Shown here: positions 16,419-24,553 of the stretch, piece by piece
How positions within the stretch are numbered: the stretch's first letter is position 1
Layout: each line of letters starts with the position of its first letter
Source: Streptomyces sp. NBC_01460
Lineage (GTDB): Bacteria > Actinomycetota > Actinomycetes > Streptomycetales > Streptomycetaceae
NCBI RefSeq assembly: GCF_036227405.1
Contig: NZ_CP109473.1
Span: 2,728,001-2,792,000, forward strand
Reading direction: 5' to 3'
Length of the DNA: 64,000 nt
Position numbers and translations under genes: made by a program
Notes under the pieces: generated by a model
What the model was told of the DNA's origin: nothing
What the model saw: only the letters and a program-made list of their open reading frames with translations
The model's database searches: none

Positions 16419-19130
16419 TCAGCGGCTGTCGCTGCCCCGCGATTCGGCTGCGGCGCGGCCCGCTTCCAGCCGTGCGACCGGAATGCGGAACGGCGAGCAG
16501 GAGACGTAGTCGAGGCCCACCTCGTGGAAGAAGTGCACCGACTCCGGATCCCCGCCGTGCTCGCCGCAGATACCGAGCTTGAGGTCCGGACGGGTGGCCC
16601 GGCCCGCCTCCACCGCACTGCGCACGAGGGCGCCGACGCCGTCCTTGTCGATCGTCTCGAACGGCGACACCCCGAAGATGCCCTTCTCCAGGTACGCGGT
16701 GAAGAAGGAGGCCTCCACGTCGTCGCGGGAGAAGCCCCACACCGTCTGCGTGAGGTCGTTCGTGCCGAAGGAGAAGAACTCCGCGGCCTCGGCGATCTGA
16801 CCGGCGGTCAGCGCGGCCCGCGGCAGCTCGATCATCGTGCCGATGGACAGCTTCAGCTCGGTGCCGGTGGCCGCCTCGACCTCCGCGATGACCCGGTCGG
16901 CCTCCTCGCGGACGATCTCCAGCTCCTGGACCGTGCCGACGAGCGGAATCATGATCTCGGCGCGCGGGTCGCCCTTGGCGTTCTTGCGCTGCGCCGCGGC
17001 CTCCGCGATGGCGCGGACCTGCATGGCGAACAGGCCCGGGATGACCAGGCCCAGACGGACCCCGCGCAGCCCCAGCATCGGGTTCTGCTCGTGGAGCTTG
17101 TGCACGGCCTGCAGCAGGCGCAGGTCGTTCTCGTTGGCGTCCTTGCGGGACTCGGCGAGCGCCACCCGCACGGAGAGCTCGGTGATGTCGGGCAGGAACT
17201 CGTGCAGCGGCGGGTCGAGCAGCCGGACGGTGACGGGCAGCCCGTCCATCGACTCGAACAGCTCGATGAAGTCGGCCTTCTGGAGCGGCAGCAGCGCGTC
17301 CAGCGCCGCCTCACGCTCGTCGTCGGTGTCCGCGAGGATCAGCTTCTCGACCATCTCGCGGCGCTCACCGAGGAACATGTGCTCGGTCCGGCACAGCCCG
17401 ATGCCCTGGGCGCCGAAGCGACGGGCCCGCGAGGCGTCCTCGGCGTTGTCCGCGTTCGCGCGTACGCGCAGCCGGCGTACCCGGTCGGCGTACGCCATGA
17501 TGCGGTGCACGGCGGCGACGAGCTCGTCGGCGTCGTCGGCGCCCGCGTGCATGCGGCCCTCGAAGTACTCGACGACCGGCGACGGGACGACGGGCACCTC
17601 GCCGAGGTACACCTTGCCCGTGGAGCCGTCGACGGAGACGAGGTCGCCCTCCTCCACGACCGTGTCGCCGACCGTGAGCCGACGGCGCTTGGTGTCGACC
17701 TCGATCTCCTCGGCGCCGCAGACGCAGGTCTTGCCCATGCCGCGGGCGACGACGGCGGCGTGCGAGGTCTTGCCGCCGCGCGAGGTCAGGATGCCCTCGG
17801 CGGCGATCATGCCGTCGAGGTCGTCGGGGTTGGTCTCCCGGCGGATGAGGATGACCTTCTCACCCGAACGCGACCACTTGACGGCGGTGTACGAGTCGAA
17901 GACGGCCTTGCCCACGGCCGCGCCCGGCGACGCGGCGATGCCCCGGCCCAGCAGCACGCTGGCGGCACCGTGGTCGAAGCGCGGGAACATCAGCTGCGCG
18001 AGCTGGGCGCCGTTGACCCGCTGGAGCGCCTCGGCCTCGTCGATGAGCCCCTGGTCGACGAGCTGGGTGGCGATGCGGAAGGCGGCACCGGCGGTGCGCT
18101 TGCCGACCCGGGTCTGGAGCATCCAGAGCTGACCGCGCTCGATGGTGAACTCGATGTCGCAGAGATCCTTGTAGTGGGTCTCCAGCGTCTCCATGATCTT
18201 CATAAGCTGGTCGTACGACGCCTTGTCGATCGACTCCAGCTCGGCGAGCGGCACGGTGTTGCGGATGCCCGCGACGACGTCCTCGCCCTGCGCGTTCTGG
18301 AGGTAGTCGCCGTAGACGCCCTGGTGGCCGCTGGCCGGGTCGCGGGTGAAGGCGACGCCCGTGCCGGAGTCCGGGCCGAGGTTGCCGAAGACCATCGAAC
18401 AGATGTTGACGGCCGTGCCGAGGTCGCCGGGGATGCGCTCCTGGCGGCGGTAGAGCTTGGCACGGTCGGTGTTCCACGAGTGGAAGACCGCGTTTATGGC
18501 CAGGTCCATCTGCTCGCGCGGGTCCTGCGGGAAGTCCCGCCCGGCGTCCCGGGTCACGATCTTCTTGAACTGCTTGACCAGCTTCTTCAGGTCGGCCGCG
18601 TCGAGGTCCACGTCGACCGTGACGCCCTTGGCCTCCTTCGCGGCCTCCAGGGCCTCCTCGAAGAGGTCGCCGTCGACCCCGAGCACCGTCTTGCCGAACA
18701 TCTGGATGAGGCGGCGGTAGGAGTCCCAGGCGAAGCGCTCGTCGCCCGCCTGGGCGGTGAGGCCGACGACCGAGGCGTCGGAGAGGCCGATGTTGAGGAC
18801 CGTGTCCATCATGCCGGGCATCGAGAACTTCGCGCCGGAGCGGACGGAGACCAGCAGCGGGTCGTCCGCCTGGCCGAGGTTCTTGCCCATGCGCCGCTCG
18901 AGCGCCGTGAGGTGCGCGCTGACCTCGTCGCGCAGCTCGGCCGGTGAGTCACCGCTGTCGAGGTAGACCTTGCAGGCCTCGGTGGTGATGGTGAAGCCCG
19001 GAGGGACGGGCAGCCCGAGGTTGGTCATCTCGGCGAGGTTGGCGCCCTTGCCGCCCAGAAGATCTTTCAGATCCTTGTTGCCCTCGGTGAAGTCGTAGAC
19101 GAACTTCTGGGGATCTTTGTTTTCCGACAC
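16419..19130 (-). CDS. ppdK: Pyruvate, phosphate dikinase
   Basis: A 903-residue enzyme that interconverts pyruvate, ATP and phosphate with PEP, AMP and pyrophosphate. The N-terminal ATP-grasp domain starts KFVYDFTEGNKDLKDLLGGKGANLAEM; the phosphohistidine domain has LTSRGGKTSHAAVVARGMGK; the C-terminal PEP/pyruvate domain has GLCRTEHMF and the catalytic Cys in LGICGEHGGDP. Length is typical for bacterial PPDK. The GTG at 19130 (MSENKDPQKF) has GAGGAG upstream. The gene is monocistronic, with a hairpin after it and an unusually structured 560-base upstream spacer. Confidence 0.96.
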   Translation of the reverse strand: MSENKDPQKFVYDFTEGNKDLKDLLGGKGANLAEMTNLGLPVPPGFTITTEACKVYLDSGDSPAELRDEVSAHLTALERRMGKNLGQADDPLLVSVRSGAKFSMPGMMDTVLNIGLSDASVVGLTAQAGDERFAWDSYRRLIQMFGKTVLGVDGDLFEEALEAAKEAKGVTVDVDLDAADLKKLVKQFKKIVTRDAGRDFPQDPREQMDLAINAVFHSWNTDRAKLYRRQERIPGDLGTAVNICSMVFGNLGPDSGTGVAFTRDPASGHQGVYGDYLQNAQGEDVVAGIRNTVPLAELESIDKASYDQLMKIMETLETHYKDLCDIEFTIERGQLWMLQTRVGKRTAGAAFRIATQLVDQGLIDEAEALQRVNGAQLAQLMFPRFDHGAASVLLGRGIAASPGAAVGKAVFDSYTAVKWSRSGEKVILIRRETNPDDLDGMIAAEGILTSRGGKTSHAAVVARGMGKTCVCGAEEIEVDTKRRRLTVGDTVVEEGDLVSVDGSTGKVYLGEVPVVPSPVVEYFEGRMHAGADDADELVAAVHRIMAYADRVRRLRVRANADNAEDASRARRFGAQGIGLCRTEHMFLGERREMVEKLILADTDDEREAALDALLPLQKADFIELFESMDGLPVTVRLLDPPLHEFLPDITELSVRVALAESRKDANENDLRLLQAVHKLHEQNPMLGLRGVRLGLVIPGLFAMQVRAIAEAAAQRKNAKGDPRAEIMIPLVGTVQELEIVREEADRVIAEVEAATGTELKLSIGTMIELPRAALTAGQIAEAAEFFSFGTNDLTQTVWGFSRDDVEASFFTAYLEKGIFGVSPFETIDKDGVGALVRSAVEAGRATRPDLKLGICGEHGGDPESVHFFHEVGLDYVSCSPFRIPVARLEAGRAAAESRGSDSR

Positions 19131-19362
19131 GGGTCTCGACTCCTCGAGGACGCGGTGGCTGCCCTGACGGCGAGGAACATACCCAGATCGAAGGTGTCTG
19201 GGTACGGCCACTTGCGCGTCACGAGGTCTCAACCACCCGTCCGCCAGCAGATCGAAAGTGACCCACCCATGACGCCGGGAGCGGATGTGCGTTCACTTCT
19301 CGAAGACATCATCACGAAGGGTGCAGGAAATGGCTGAATCCGCACACGTAAGGTAGTGGATG

Positions 19363-19378
19363 CTTTGATCGATCAAAG
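19363..19378. promoter_or_regulatory. 16-base perfect palindrome upstream of ppdK
   Basis: CTTTGATCGATCAAAG reads identically on both strands. It lies 233 bases upstream of the ppdK start in an AT-richer spacer. It has the symmetry and size of a dimeric repressor operator, but I do not recognise the cognate regulator. Confidence 0.45.
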
Positions 19379-19631
19379 TAAATCCACCTGGCACCCAGTG
19401 CCGCCATTTGAGAAGTACAGCATCCGAAATACCGCTCATCTGAGCCCTGCACTCCTCAGGGGTGGCGAGAATCACGCCCTCACTCGCGCTCAGATGTCAC
19501 TATCCGGACCCTCGGAGGTCGACCTCGGGTCACCTGTGAGTCAGATGTCGACTACTCATGGTGATCCAGGCCCCCCGGAAGGAGAGCGGCCCCACACGGC
19601 GCCAACGAATCGCGCCGAATCGCAGAAGAAA

Positions 19632-19653
19632 AGCCCGCTCATCTGAGCGGGCT
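19632..19653 (-). terminator. Intrinsic terminator downstream of dusB
   Basis: AGCCCGCTCA and TGAGCGGGCT form a 10-base stem around a 2-base centre. On the reverse strand the stem is followed by TTTTCTTC, a U-rich tail that is rare in this genome. It lies about 40 bases past the dusB stop. Confidence 0.8.
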
Positions 19654-19694
19654 CTCTTGTGGGGCACCCCGTGCCCCGAGGTGACGGGTGACGC

Positions 19695-20843
19695 TCAGCC
19701 GCCCGAAGTGTCCAGCTCCGCGTCGGCGCTCACGCCCGCGCAGTCGTACGGGTCCTTGAGCCAGCCGTCCGGCAGCGCCACCCGGTTGTTCCCGGAGGTG
19801 CGTCCGCGAGGGCCGTCCGCGCCGTCCGGCCAGGGCTGGTCCAGGTCGAGCTCCTGGAGCTGTCCGCCCAGCTCCTCCAGCGACGAGGTGACCGCGAGCC
19901 TCCTGCGCATGTCCGAGCCGACCGCGAAGCCCTTGAGGTACCAGGCCACGTGCTTGCGGAAGTCGATCACGCCCCGGCTCTCGTCACCGATCCACTCCCC
20001 CAGCAGCGTCGCGTGGCGCAGCATGACGTCCGCGACCTGCCGCAGCGCGGGCGCCTGCCTCGTCCCCGTGCCCTCGAAGGCGCTGACCAGATCGCCGAAG
20101 AGCCAGGGGCGGCCCAGGCAGCCGCGGCCGACGACGACGCCGTCGCACCCCGTCTCGCGCATCATCCGCAGGGCGTCGTCGGCGCTCCAGATGTCGCCGT
20201 TGCCGAGGACGGGGATCTCCGGGACGTGCTCCTTGAGGCGCGCGATGGCGTCCCAGTCCGCCGTGCCGCCGTAGTGCTGGGCGGTGGTCCTGCCGTGCAG
20301 GGCGACGGCCGTGATGCCCTCCTCGACGGCGATGCGGCCCGCGTCGAGGTAGGTGGTGTGGTCGTCGTCGATGCCCTTGCGCATCTTGATGGTGACCGGG
20401 AGGTCGCCCGCCTGCGCGACCGCCTCACGGAGGATCGCGCGGAGCAGGGGCCGCTTGTACGGGAGCGCGGAGCCGCCCCCCTTGCGGGTGACCTTGGGGA
20501 CCGGGCACCCGAAGTTCAGGTCGATGTGGTCGGCGAGGTCCTCGTCGACGATCATGCGGACCGCCTTGCCGACGGTCACCGGGTCCACCCCGTACAGCTG
20601 GATGGAGCGCGGGGTCTCGCTCGCGTCGAAGTGGATGAGCTGCATGGTCTTCTCGTTGCGCTCGACCAACGCCCGCGTGGTGATCATCTCGCTGACGAAC
20701 AGCCCCTTGCCGCCCGAGAACTCACGGCACAGGGTGCGGAAGGGCGCGTTGGTGATGCCGGCCATGGGGGCGAGCACGACCGGCGGCTGCACGGTGTGCG
20801 GGCCGATCCGGAGCAGCGGGAGGGAGGGGGCGAGCGTGGTCAT
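19695..20843 (-). CDS. dusB: tRNA-dihydrouridine synthase, DusB type
   Basis: A 382-residue FMN enzyme that reduces specific uridines in tRNA. The TIM-barrel motifs appear in order: PVVLAPMAGITNAPFRTLCRE, SIQLYGVDP, HIDLNFGCPVPKVTRKGGGSAL with the catalytic Cys, VTIKMRKGIDD, VALHGRTTAQHYGGTADWDAI and VLGNGDIWSADDA. ATG 20843 is chosen; an in-frame ATG nine bases earlier would add three residues. The C-terminal tail of about 40 residues after WPDG is rich in Gly and Asp and not conserved. Confidence 0.94.
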   Translation of the reverse strand: MTTLAPSLPLLRIGPHTVQPPVVLAPMAGITNAPFRTLCREFSGGKGLFVSEMITTRALVERNEKTMQLIHFDASETPRSIQLYGVDPVTVGKAVRMIVDEDLADHIDLNFGCPVPKVTRKGGGSALPYKRPLLRAILREAVAQAGDLPVTIKMRKGIDDDHTTYLDAGRIAVEEGITAVALHGRTTAQHYGGTADWDAIARLKEHVPEIPVLGNGDIWSADDALRMMRETGCDGVVVGRGCLGRPWLFGDLVSAFEGTGTRQAPALRQVADVMLRHATLLGEWIGDESRGVIDFRKHVAWYLKGFAVGSDMRRRLAVTSSLEELGGQLQELDLDQPWPDGADGPRGRTSGNNRVALPDGWLKDPYDCAGVSADAELDTSGG

Positions 20844-21224
20844 GGCACCCATTGTCCCGTACGCGCGCCGCGGCGCGGGAGCCGCCCGTCCCGGACCCGT
20901 ACGCACACCGCGGAGCTGCCCGGCTCAGGCCGGGGAGGGCTCCCCGGCGAGGGCCGAGGCCGGCAGGCGCTCCAGCCCCTGCCGGGACTCCTCGCCCGAG
21001 GGGGCGTACGTCACCGGGCGCGGGCCCGCGCCGACCGGGTGGCGCGGCGGGAGGAGGCCCACCCGGGAGTTCCGGAAGATCTTGCTCCGGTTCGAGGGGC
21101 CGACGACCGCTGTTCCTCGCGCCGGTCCCGGACGGGATGCGGGACGCGCTGATCGTGACGCTGCCGGCGGCCGTGGCCCTGACGGTCCTGCGACTGCCCG
21201 GCCCCGTGCGGTGAGCGCGACGGA
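20844..21224. other. Spacer with fragmentary coding signals
   Basis: No full gene is called. On the reverse strand, the frame ending at the TGA at 20925 shows nearly pure G/C third positions back to about 21100. On the forward strand, the frame 21111-21214 reads LFLAPVPDGMRDALIVTLPAAV and ends in TGA, also with high third-position GC and a membrane-like composition. Both look like decayed gene ends or chance frames. Confidence 0.4.
20925..21062 (-). CDS. Possible small hypothetical protein
   Basis: A 45-codon frame starting at GTG 21062 (VGLLPPRHPVGAGPRPVTYA) with third positions that are all G or C. It could instead be the tail of a lost longer gene, since the same frame stays open upstream. 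There is no clear ribosome site and no recognised family. Confidence 0.25.
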   Translation of the reverse strand: MGLLPPRHPVGAGPRPVTYAPSGEESRQGLERLPASALAGEPSPA

Positions 21225-21260
21225 CGCGGGCCCGGATCACCGAGGTGATCCGGGCCCGCG
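21225..21260. terminator. Bidirectional-looking hairpin
   Basis: A perfect 16-base stem (CGCGGGCCCGGATCAC and its complement) with a CGAG tetraloop. It lies 23 bases past the stop of the small DUF6243-like gene on the reverse strand and 10 bases past the forward frame ending at 21214. Confidence 0.8.
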
Positions 21261-21283
21261 GTCGTACGGGTGGTGCGAGGGGG

Positions 21284-21484
21284 TCAGCTCCCGGCCGGTG
21301 CGTCCTGCGCCGGCGCGGCCTCGGCGGCGGCGCGCTCACGCATCTTGCGCACCAGCTCCTGCTTCTTGTCCTCGGCGGCCTTGCGGTCGTCGTTCTGCGC
21401 GGGGTGGGCGCCCTGCTGTTCGGCGCGGGACAGCTTCTTGCGCTGTCCGCCCACGCCGAGAAGGTTGTTGCGGCTCTTGGCCAC
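21284..21484 (-). CDS. DUF6243-like small protein
   Basis: A 66-residue highly charged protein starting at GTG 21484 (MAKSRNNLLGVGGQRKKLSR), preceded by GGGAG. The opening MxKSRNNLLGVGGQRKKLSRAEQQ is a strongly conserved pattern in streptomycetes that I associate with DUF6243. The remainder (DDRKAAEDKKQELVRKMRER) is probably one long helix. No function is known. It is followed by a strong hairpin. Confidence 0.75.
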   Translation of the reverse strand: MAKSRNNLLGVGGQRKKLSRAEQQGAHPAQNDDRKAAEDKKQELVRKMRERAAAEAAPAQDAPAGS

Positions 21485-21573
21485 GGAGTTCTCCCGTTCG
21501 TCAGTTGAGGAAGTGAGGATGACGTGTCGTCCATCGACCCGATGGGCGACGGGCCGTCGGGCCCGTCACGCGC

Positions 21574-21603
21574 TCACTCGTAGATCTGGAAGAACGCATA
21601 CAT
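21574..21603 (-). CDS. Possible 9-codon leader peptide MYAFFQIYE
   Basis: The frame runs from ATG 21603 to TGA 21574-21576. TACCTT, a plausible -10 hexamer, ends exactly seven bases before the ATG, so the mini-ORF would sit at the 5' end of a leaderless transcript running toward the DUF6243-like gene 90 bases further on. Aromatic residues dominate (Y, F, F, Y). It could be a regulatory leader, but it is short enough to arise by chance. Confidence 0.3.
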   Translation of the reverse strand: MYAFFQIYE

Positions 21604-21671
21604 GCCACAGAAGGTACCCCGGCCGAAGGGGCGCCTCATCCGGTTTTTTCCGGCCGCGCTCCGCTCCGGGC

Positions 21672-21875
21672 TCAGGCCGTCGGGTCGACCGTGGCCTGGT
21701 GGGCCTCGGTCAGGTGCTCCTCGGCCTTGAGCCAGGGCAGGAACTGCGCCCCCTTGCGCCATCCGCAGGTGTCACAGGTCAACTGCCGCTGCATCCCCGA
21801 CTTCCGTACGTGGACGACGTGTTCACGGCCGTGCTGGTCCCATCTGCTGACCTTGCTCGTGGTCATGGACGGCAT
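21672..21875 (-). CDS. Small zinc-finger-like hypothetical protein
   Basis: A 67-residue protein from ATG 21875, which has GGGGAGG five bases upstream; a second in-frame ATG follows at 21866. The centre reads LTCDTCGWRKGAQFLPWLKAEEHLTEAH, a C-x2-C ... H-x4-H arrangement that could bind one zinc ion. No named family is recognised. It lies between glyS and the small-protein region and is followed by 68 bases with no obvious terminator. Confidence 0.6.
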   Translation of the reverse strand: MPSMTTSKVSRWDQHGREHVVHVRKSGMQRQLTCDTCGWRKGAQFLPWLKAEEHLTEAHQATVDPTA

Positions 21876-21916
21876 CCAGGCCTCCCCTGTGGACGAGTGG
21901 GCCCAGTGTGCACGAG

Positions 21917-21947
21917 GCCCCCGGCTCCGTGCGCCGGAACCGGGGGC
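21917..21947 (-). terminator. Hairpin downstream of glyS
   Basis: GCCCCCGG and CCGGGGGC pair, and the stem extends inward with TCCG/CGGA across one mismatch. It lies 35 bases past the glyS stop. Confidence 0.65.
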
Positions 21948-21981
21948 TTCGTGGGGGCTTCGTTATGAAGTCGGGGTGCGG

Positions 21982-23364
21982 TCAGCAGCCCAGCAGGCGG
22001 GAGCCGAGGTAGCCCTGGATCTGGTCCAGGGAGACGCGCTCCTGCTTCATGGTGTCGCGCTCGCGCACGGTCACCGCGTTGTCGTCCAGGGTGTCGAAGT
22101 CGACGGTGACGCAGAACGGCGTGCCGATCTCGTCCTGGCGGCGGTAGCGGCGGCCGATGGCGCCCGCGTCGTCGAACTCGATGTTCCAGTTCTGCCGCAG
22201 GTCGGCCGCGAGGCCCTTGGCCTTCGGCGACAGCTGCTGGTTGCGGGAGAGCGGCAGGACCGCGACCTTGACCGGCGCCAGGCGCGGGTCGAGACGCATC
22301 ACGGCGCGCTTCTCCATGACGCCCTTGGCGTTGGGCGCCTCGTCCTCGCTGTACGCGTCGAGGAGGAACGCCAGCATCGAACGGCCGACACCGGCCGCGG
22401 GCTCGATGACGTACGGCGTGTAGCGCTCGCCCTTCTCCTGGTCGAAGTAGACGAGGTCCGTGCCGGAGGCCTTGGAGTGCGCCTTGAGGTCGTAGTCGGT
22501 GCGGTTGGCGACGCCCTCCAGCTCGCCCCACTCGCTGCCGCCGAAGCGGAAGCGGTACTCGATGTCAGCGGTGCGCTTGGAGTAGTGGGAGAGCTTCTCC
22601 TGCGGGTGCTCGAACCACCGCATGTTCTCCTCGCGCATGCCGAGACCGGTGTACCAGTTCCAGCGCTGCTCCATCCAGTACTCCTGCCACTGCTCGTCCT
22701 CGCCCGGCTTGACGAAGAACTCCATCTCCATCTGCTCGAACTCGCGCGTGCGGAAGATGAAGTTGCCCGGAGTGATCTCGTTCCGGAAGGACTTGCCCAT
22801 CTGCGCGATGCCGAACGGCGGCTTCTTGCGCGCGGTCTGCAGCACCTGGCCGAAGTTGGTGAAGATGCCCTGGGCGGTCTCGGGGCGCAGGTAGGCGACC
22901 GAGCCGGTGTCCTGGGTCGGGCCGAGGTGGGTGGAGAGGAGCCCCGAGAACGCCTTGGGCTCGGTGAAGGTGCCCTTGTTGCCGCAGTTGGGGCAGTTGA
23001 GGTCGGCCAGGCCGTTCACGGGCGGCTTGCCGTGCTTCTCCTCGTACGCCTCCTCCAGGTGGTCGGCGCGGTAGCGCTTGTGACAGGAGGTGCACTCGGT
23101 GAGCGGGTCCGAGAAGGTGGCGACGTGGCCGGAGGCGACCCAGACCTCGGAGGCCAGGATGACCGACGAGTCGAGACCGACCACGTCCTCGCGCGCGGTG
23201 ACCATGTAACGCCACCACTGGCGCTTGAGGTTCTCCTTCAGCTCGACGCCCAGCGGCCCGTAGTCCCAGGCGGCCTTCTGGCCGCCGTAGATCTCACTGC
23301 AGGGATAGACGAAGCCACGGCGCTTGCTCAGGCTGACGATGGTGTCGATCTTGTCGGCGGCCAC
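21982..23364 (-). CDS. glyS: Glycyl-tRNA synthetase (homodimeric type)
   Basis: A 460-residue class II synthetase charging tRNA-Gly. Motif 1 and the glycine-specific start are visible ([26 protein letters not shown]). A zinc-binding insert has CTSCHKRY and [10 protein letters not shown], motif 2 is [25 protein letters not shown], and motif 3 is near [15 protein letters not shown]. The C-terminal anticodon-binding domain ends [10 protein letters not shown]. It diverges from the zinc-uptake operon, with a 220-base spacer between them. Confidence 0.96.
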   Translation of the reverse strand: MAADKIDTIVSLSKRRGFVYPCSEIYGGQKAAWDYGPLGVELKENLKRQWWRYMVTAREDVVGLDSSVILASEVWVASGHVATFSDPLTECTSCHKRYRADHLEEAYEEKHGKPPVNGLADLNCPNCGNKGTFTEPKAFSGLLSTHLGPTQDTGSVAYLRPETAQGIFTNFGQVLQTARKKPPFGIAQMGKSFRNEITPGNFIFRTREFEQMEMEFFVKPGEDEQWQEYWMEQRWNWYTGLGMREENMRWFEHPQEKLSHYSKRTADIEYRFRFGGSEWGELEGVANRTDYDLKAHSKASGTDLVYFDQEKGERYTPYVIEPAAGVGRSMLAFLLDAYSEDEAPNAKGVMEKRAVMRLDPRLAPVKVAVLPLSRNQQLSPKAKGLAADLRQNWNIEFDDAGAIGRRYRRQDEIGTPFCVTVDFDTLDDNAVTVRERDTMKQERVSLDQIQGYLGSRLLGC

Positions 23365-23547
23365 GGTGCTCTCTTCATTACGACGGCGAAAACGGGACAG
23401 GGACGGCGCGCGGCGCCTCGGTGGGGGGTGGTGATCAGGAGACGGGCGGGCGAATACCCCAGATTACCGGCGGGCGCACCCCCTGGATCAAATCGGTGGG
23501 ACACATAGCGGGCCCGACGCTGCGATCCGGGCATCTCATCGGCCTTG

Positions 23548-23585
23548 TTGACAATCGTTTCCACTTTTGTTGAAAATGACTGTCA
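23548..23585 (+). promoter_or_regulatory. znuA promoter with two Zur-type boxes
   Basis: TTGACA (23548-23553) and GAAAAT (23572-23577) form a promoter with an 18-base spacer, whose start point would fall on the ATG at 23585. Two 15-base 7-1-7 elements, TGACAATCGTTTCCA (23549-23563) and TGAAAATGACTGTCA (23571-23585), overlap it and resemble the Streptomyces Zur box. Repression by Zur when zinc is sufficient follows directly from this layout. Confidence 0.75.
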
Positions 23586-24553
23586 TGAACGTACGCCGCC
23601 TCATACCCACCGCCGCCGTCGCCGGAGCAGTCGCCCTCGGCCTCACCGCGCTCTCCGCCTGCTCCTCCTCCGACGCGGCCGAGGGCGGGGGCGACGGCAA
23701 GCTGGACGTGGTGGCGTCCTTCTACCCCATGCAGTTCCTCGCCGAGGAGATAGGCGGGTCGCACGTCTCCGTGACCTCGCTGACGAAGCCGGGGGTGGAG
23801 CCGCACGACCTGGAGCTGTCCCCCCGGCAGATCGGCGGTCTGAGCGACGCCGACTACATCCTGTTCCTCAAGGGCGTCCAGCCCGCCGTGGACGACGCGG
23901 TCGCCCAGGCGGGCGTCGAGAACACCGTGGACGCCGCGAAGCTCACCACGCTCGAGAGCCACGGCTCCGAGGTCGGCCACGACCACGGCGAGGACGAGGG
24001 CGGGGAACACGGGCACGAGGGCGAGGAGGCGGGCCTCGACCCGCACATCTGGCTGGACCCGGTGAAGTACGCCGAGGTCGCCGAGGGCGTCGGGAAGTCG
24101 CTGGAGAAGGCCGACCCCGACCACGCCGCCGACTACCGCAAGAACACGCAGACCCTGGTCGCCGAGCTGGACACGCTGGACAAGGCCTACGAGGACGGGC
24201 TGAGGAACACGGCGACGAAGACGTTCATCACCACGCACTCCGCCTTCGGGTACCTCGCCGAGCGCTACGGCCTCACCCAGGAGGGCATCGCCGGCATCGA
24301 CCCCGAGGCCGAGCCCAGCCCCGCCCGGATCGACGAGATCCACCACGTCGCCGAGGAGACCGGGGCCACCACCGTGTTCTTCGAGACGCTCGCCAGCGAC
24401 AAGACCGCGAAGACCCTGGCGAAGGACCTCGGGCTGAGGACCGGCGTCCTGGACCCGCTGGAGGGAATCACCGGCAAGTCCGCGGGCGCTGACTACATCG
24501 AGGTCATGACGTCCAACCTCACCGCGCTGCAGAAGGCCCTCGGCGCGAAGTGA
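23585..24553 (+). CDS. znuA: Zinc ABC transporter, substrate-binding lipoprotein
   Basis: A 322-residue cluster A-I binding protein. The lipoprotein signal MNVRRLIPTAAVAGAVALG ... LSAC places the lipid on a Cys near residue 29. The His/Asp/Glu-rich zinc loop (GHDHGEDEGGEHGHEGEE) lies near residue 137, followed by LDPHIWLDPVKYAEVA and TTHSAFGYLAERYGL, which hold metal ligands. ATG 23585 is preferred over ATG 23576 because it coincides with the predicted transcription start. The stop overlaps the znuC GTG. Confidence 0.94.
   Translation: MNVRRLIPTAAVAGAVALGLTALSACSSSDAAEGGGDGKLDVVASFYPMQFLAEEIGGSHVSVTSLTKPGVEPHDLELSPRQIGGLSDADYILFLKGVQPAVDDAVAQAGVENTVDAAKLTTLESHGSEVGHDHGEDEGGEHGHEGEEAGLDPHIWLDPVKYAEVAEGVGKSLEKADPDHAADYRKNTQTLVAELDTLDKAYEDGLRNTATKTFITTHSAFGYLAERYGLTQEGIAGIDPEAEPSPARIDEIHHVAEETGATTVFFETLASDKTAKTLAKDLGLRTGVLDPLEGITGKSAGADYIEVMTSNLTALQKALGAK

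Larger units (their letters stand above)
19131..19694. other. AT-richer spacer upstream of ppdK
   Basis: This 564-base stretch has lower GC than its surroundings. It contains the 16-base palindrome at 19363-19378, four copies of the heptamer CATCTGA/TCAGATG (near 19438, 19491, 19541 and 19641), and the terminator at 19632-19653. The open frames of 60-96 codons have no protein-like pattern or ribosome site, so no gene is called. A small RNA is possible but not demonstrated. Confidence 0.6.

Noticed and set aside
16004..16618. Reverse frames in the spacer left of ppdK
   Set aside because: They run over the ppdK terminator and end in its coding region; no ribosome site or family pattern.
19356..19646. 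96-codon forward frame upstream of ppdK
   Set aside because: No ribosome site, mixed composition and overlap with the dusB terminator; treated as non-coding.
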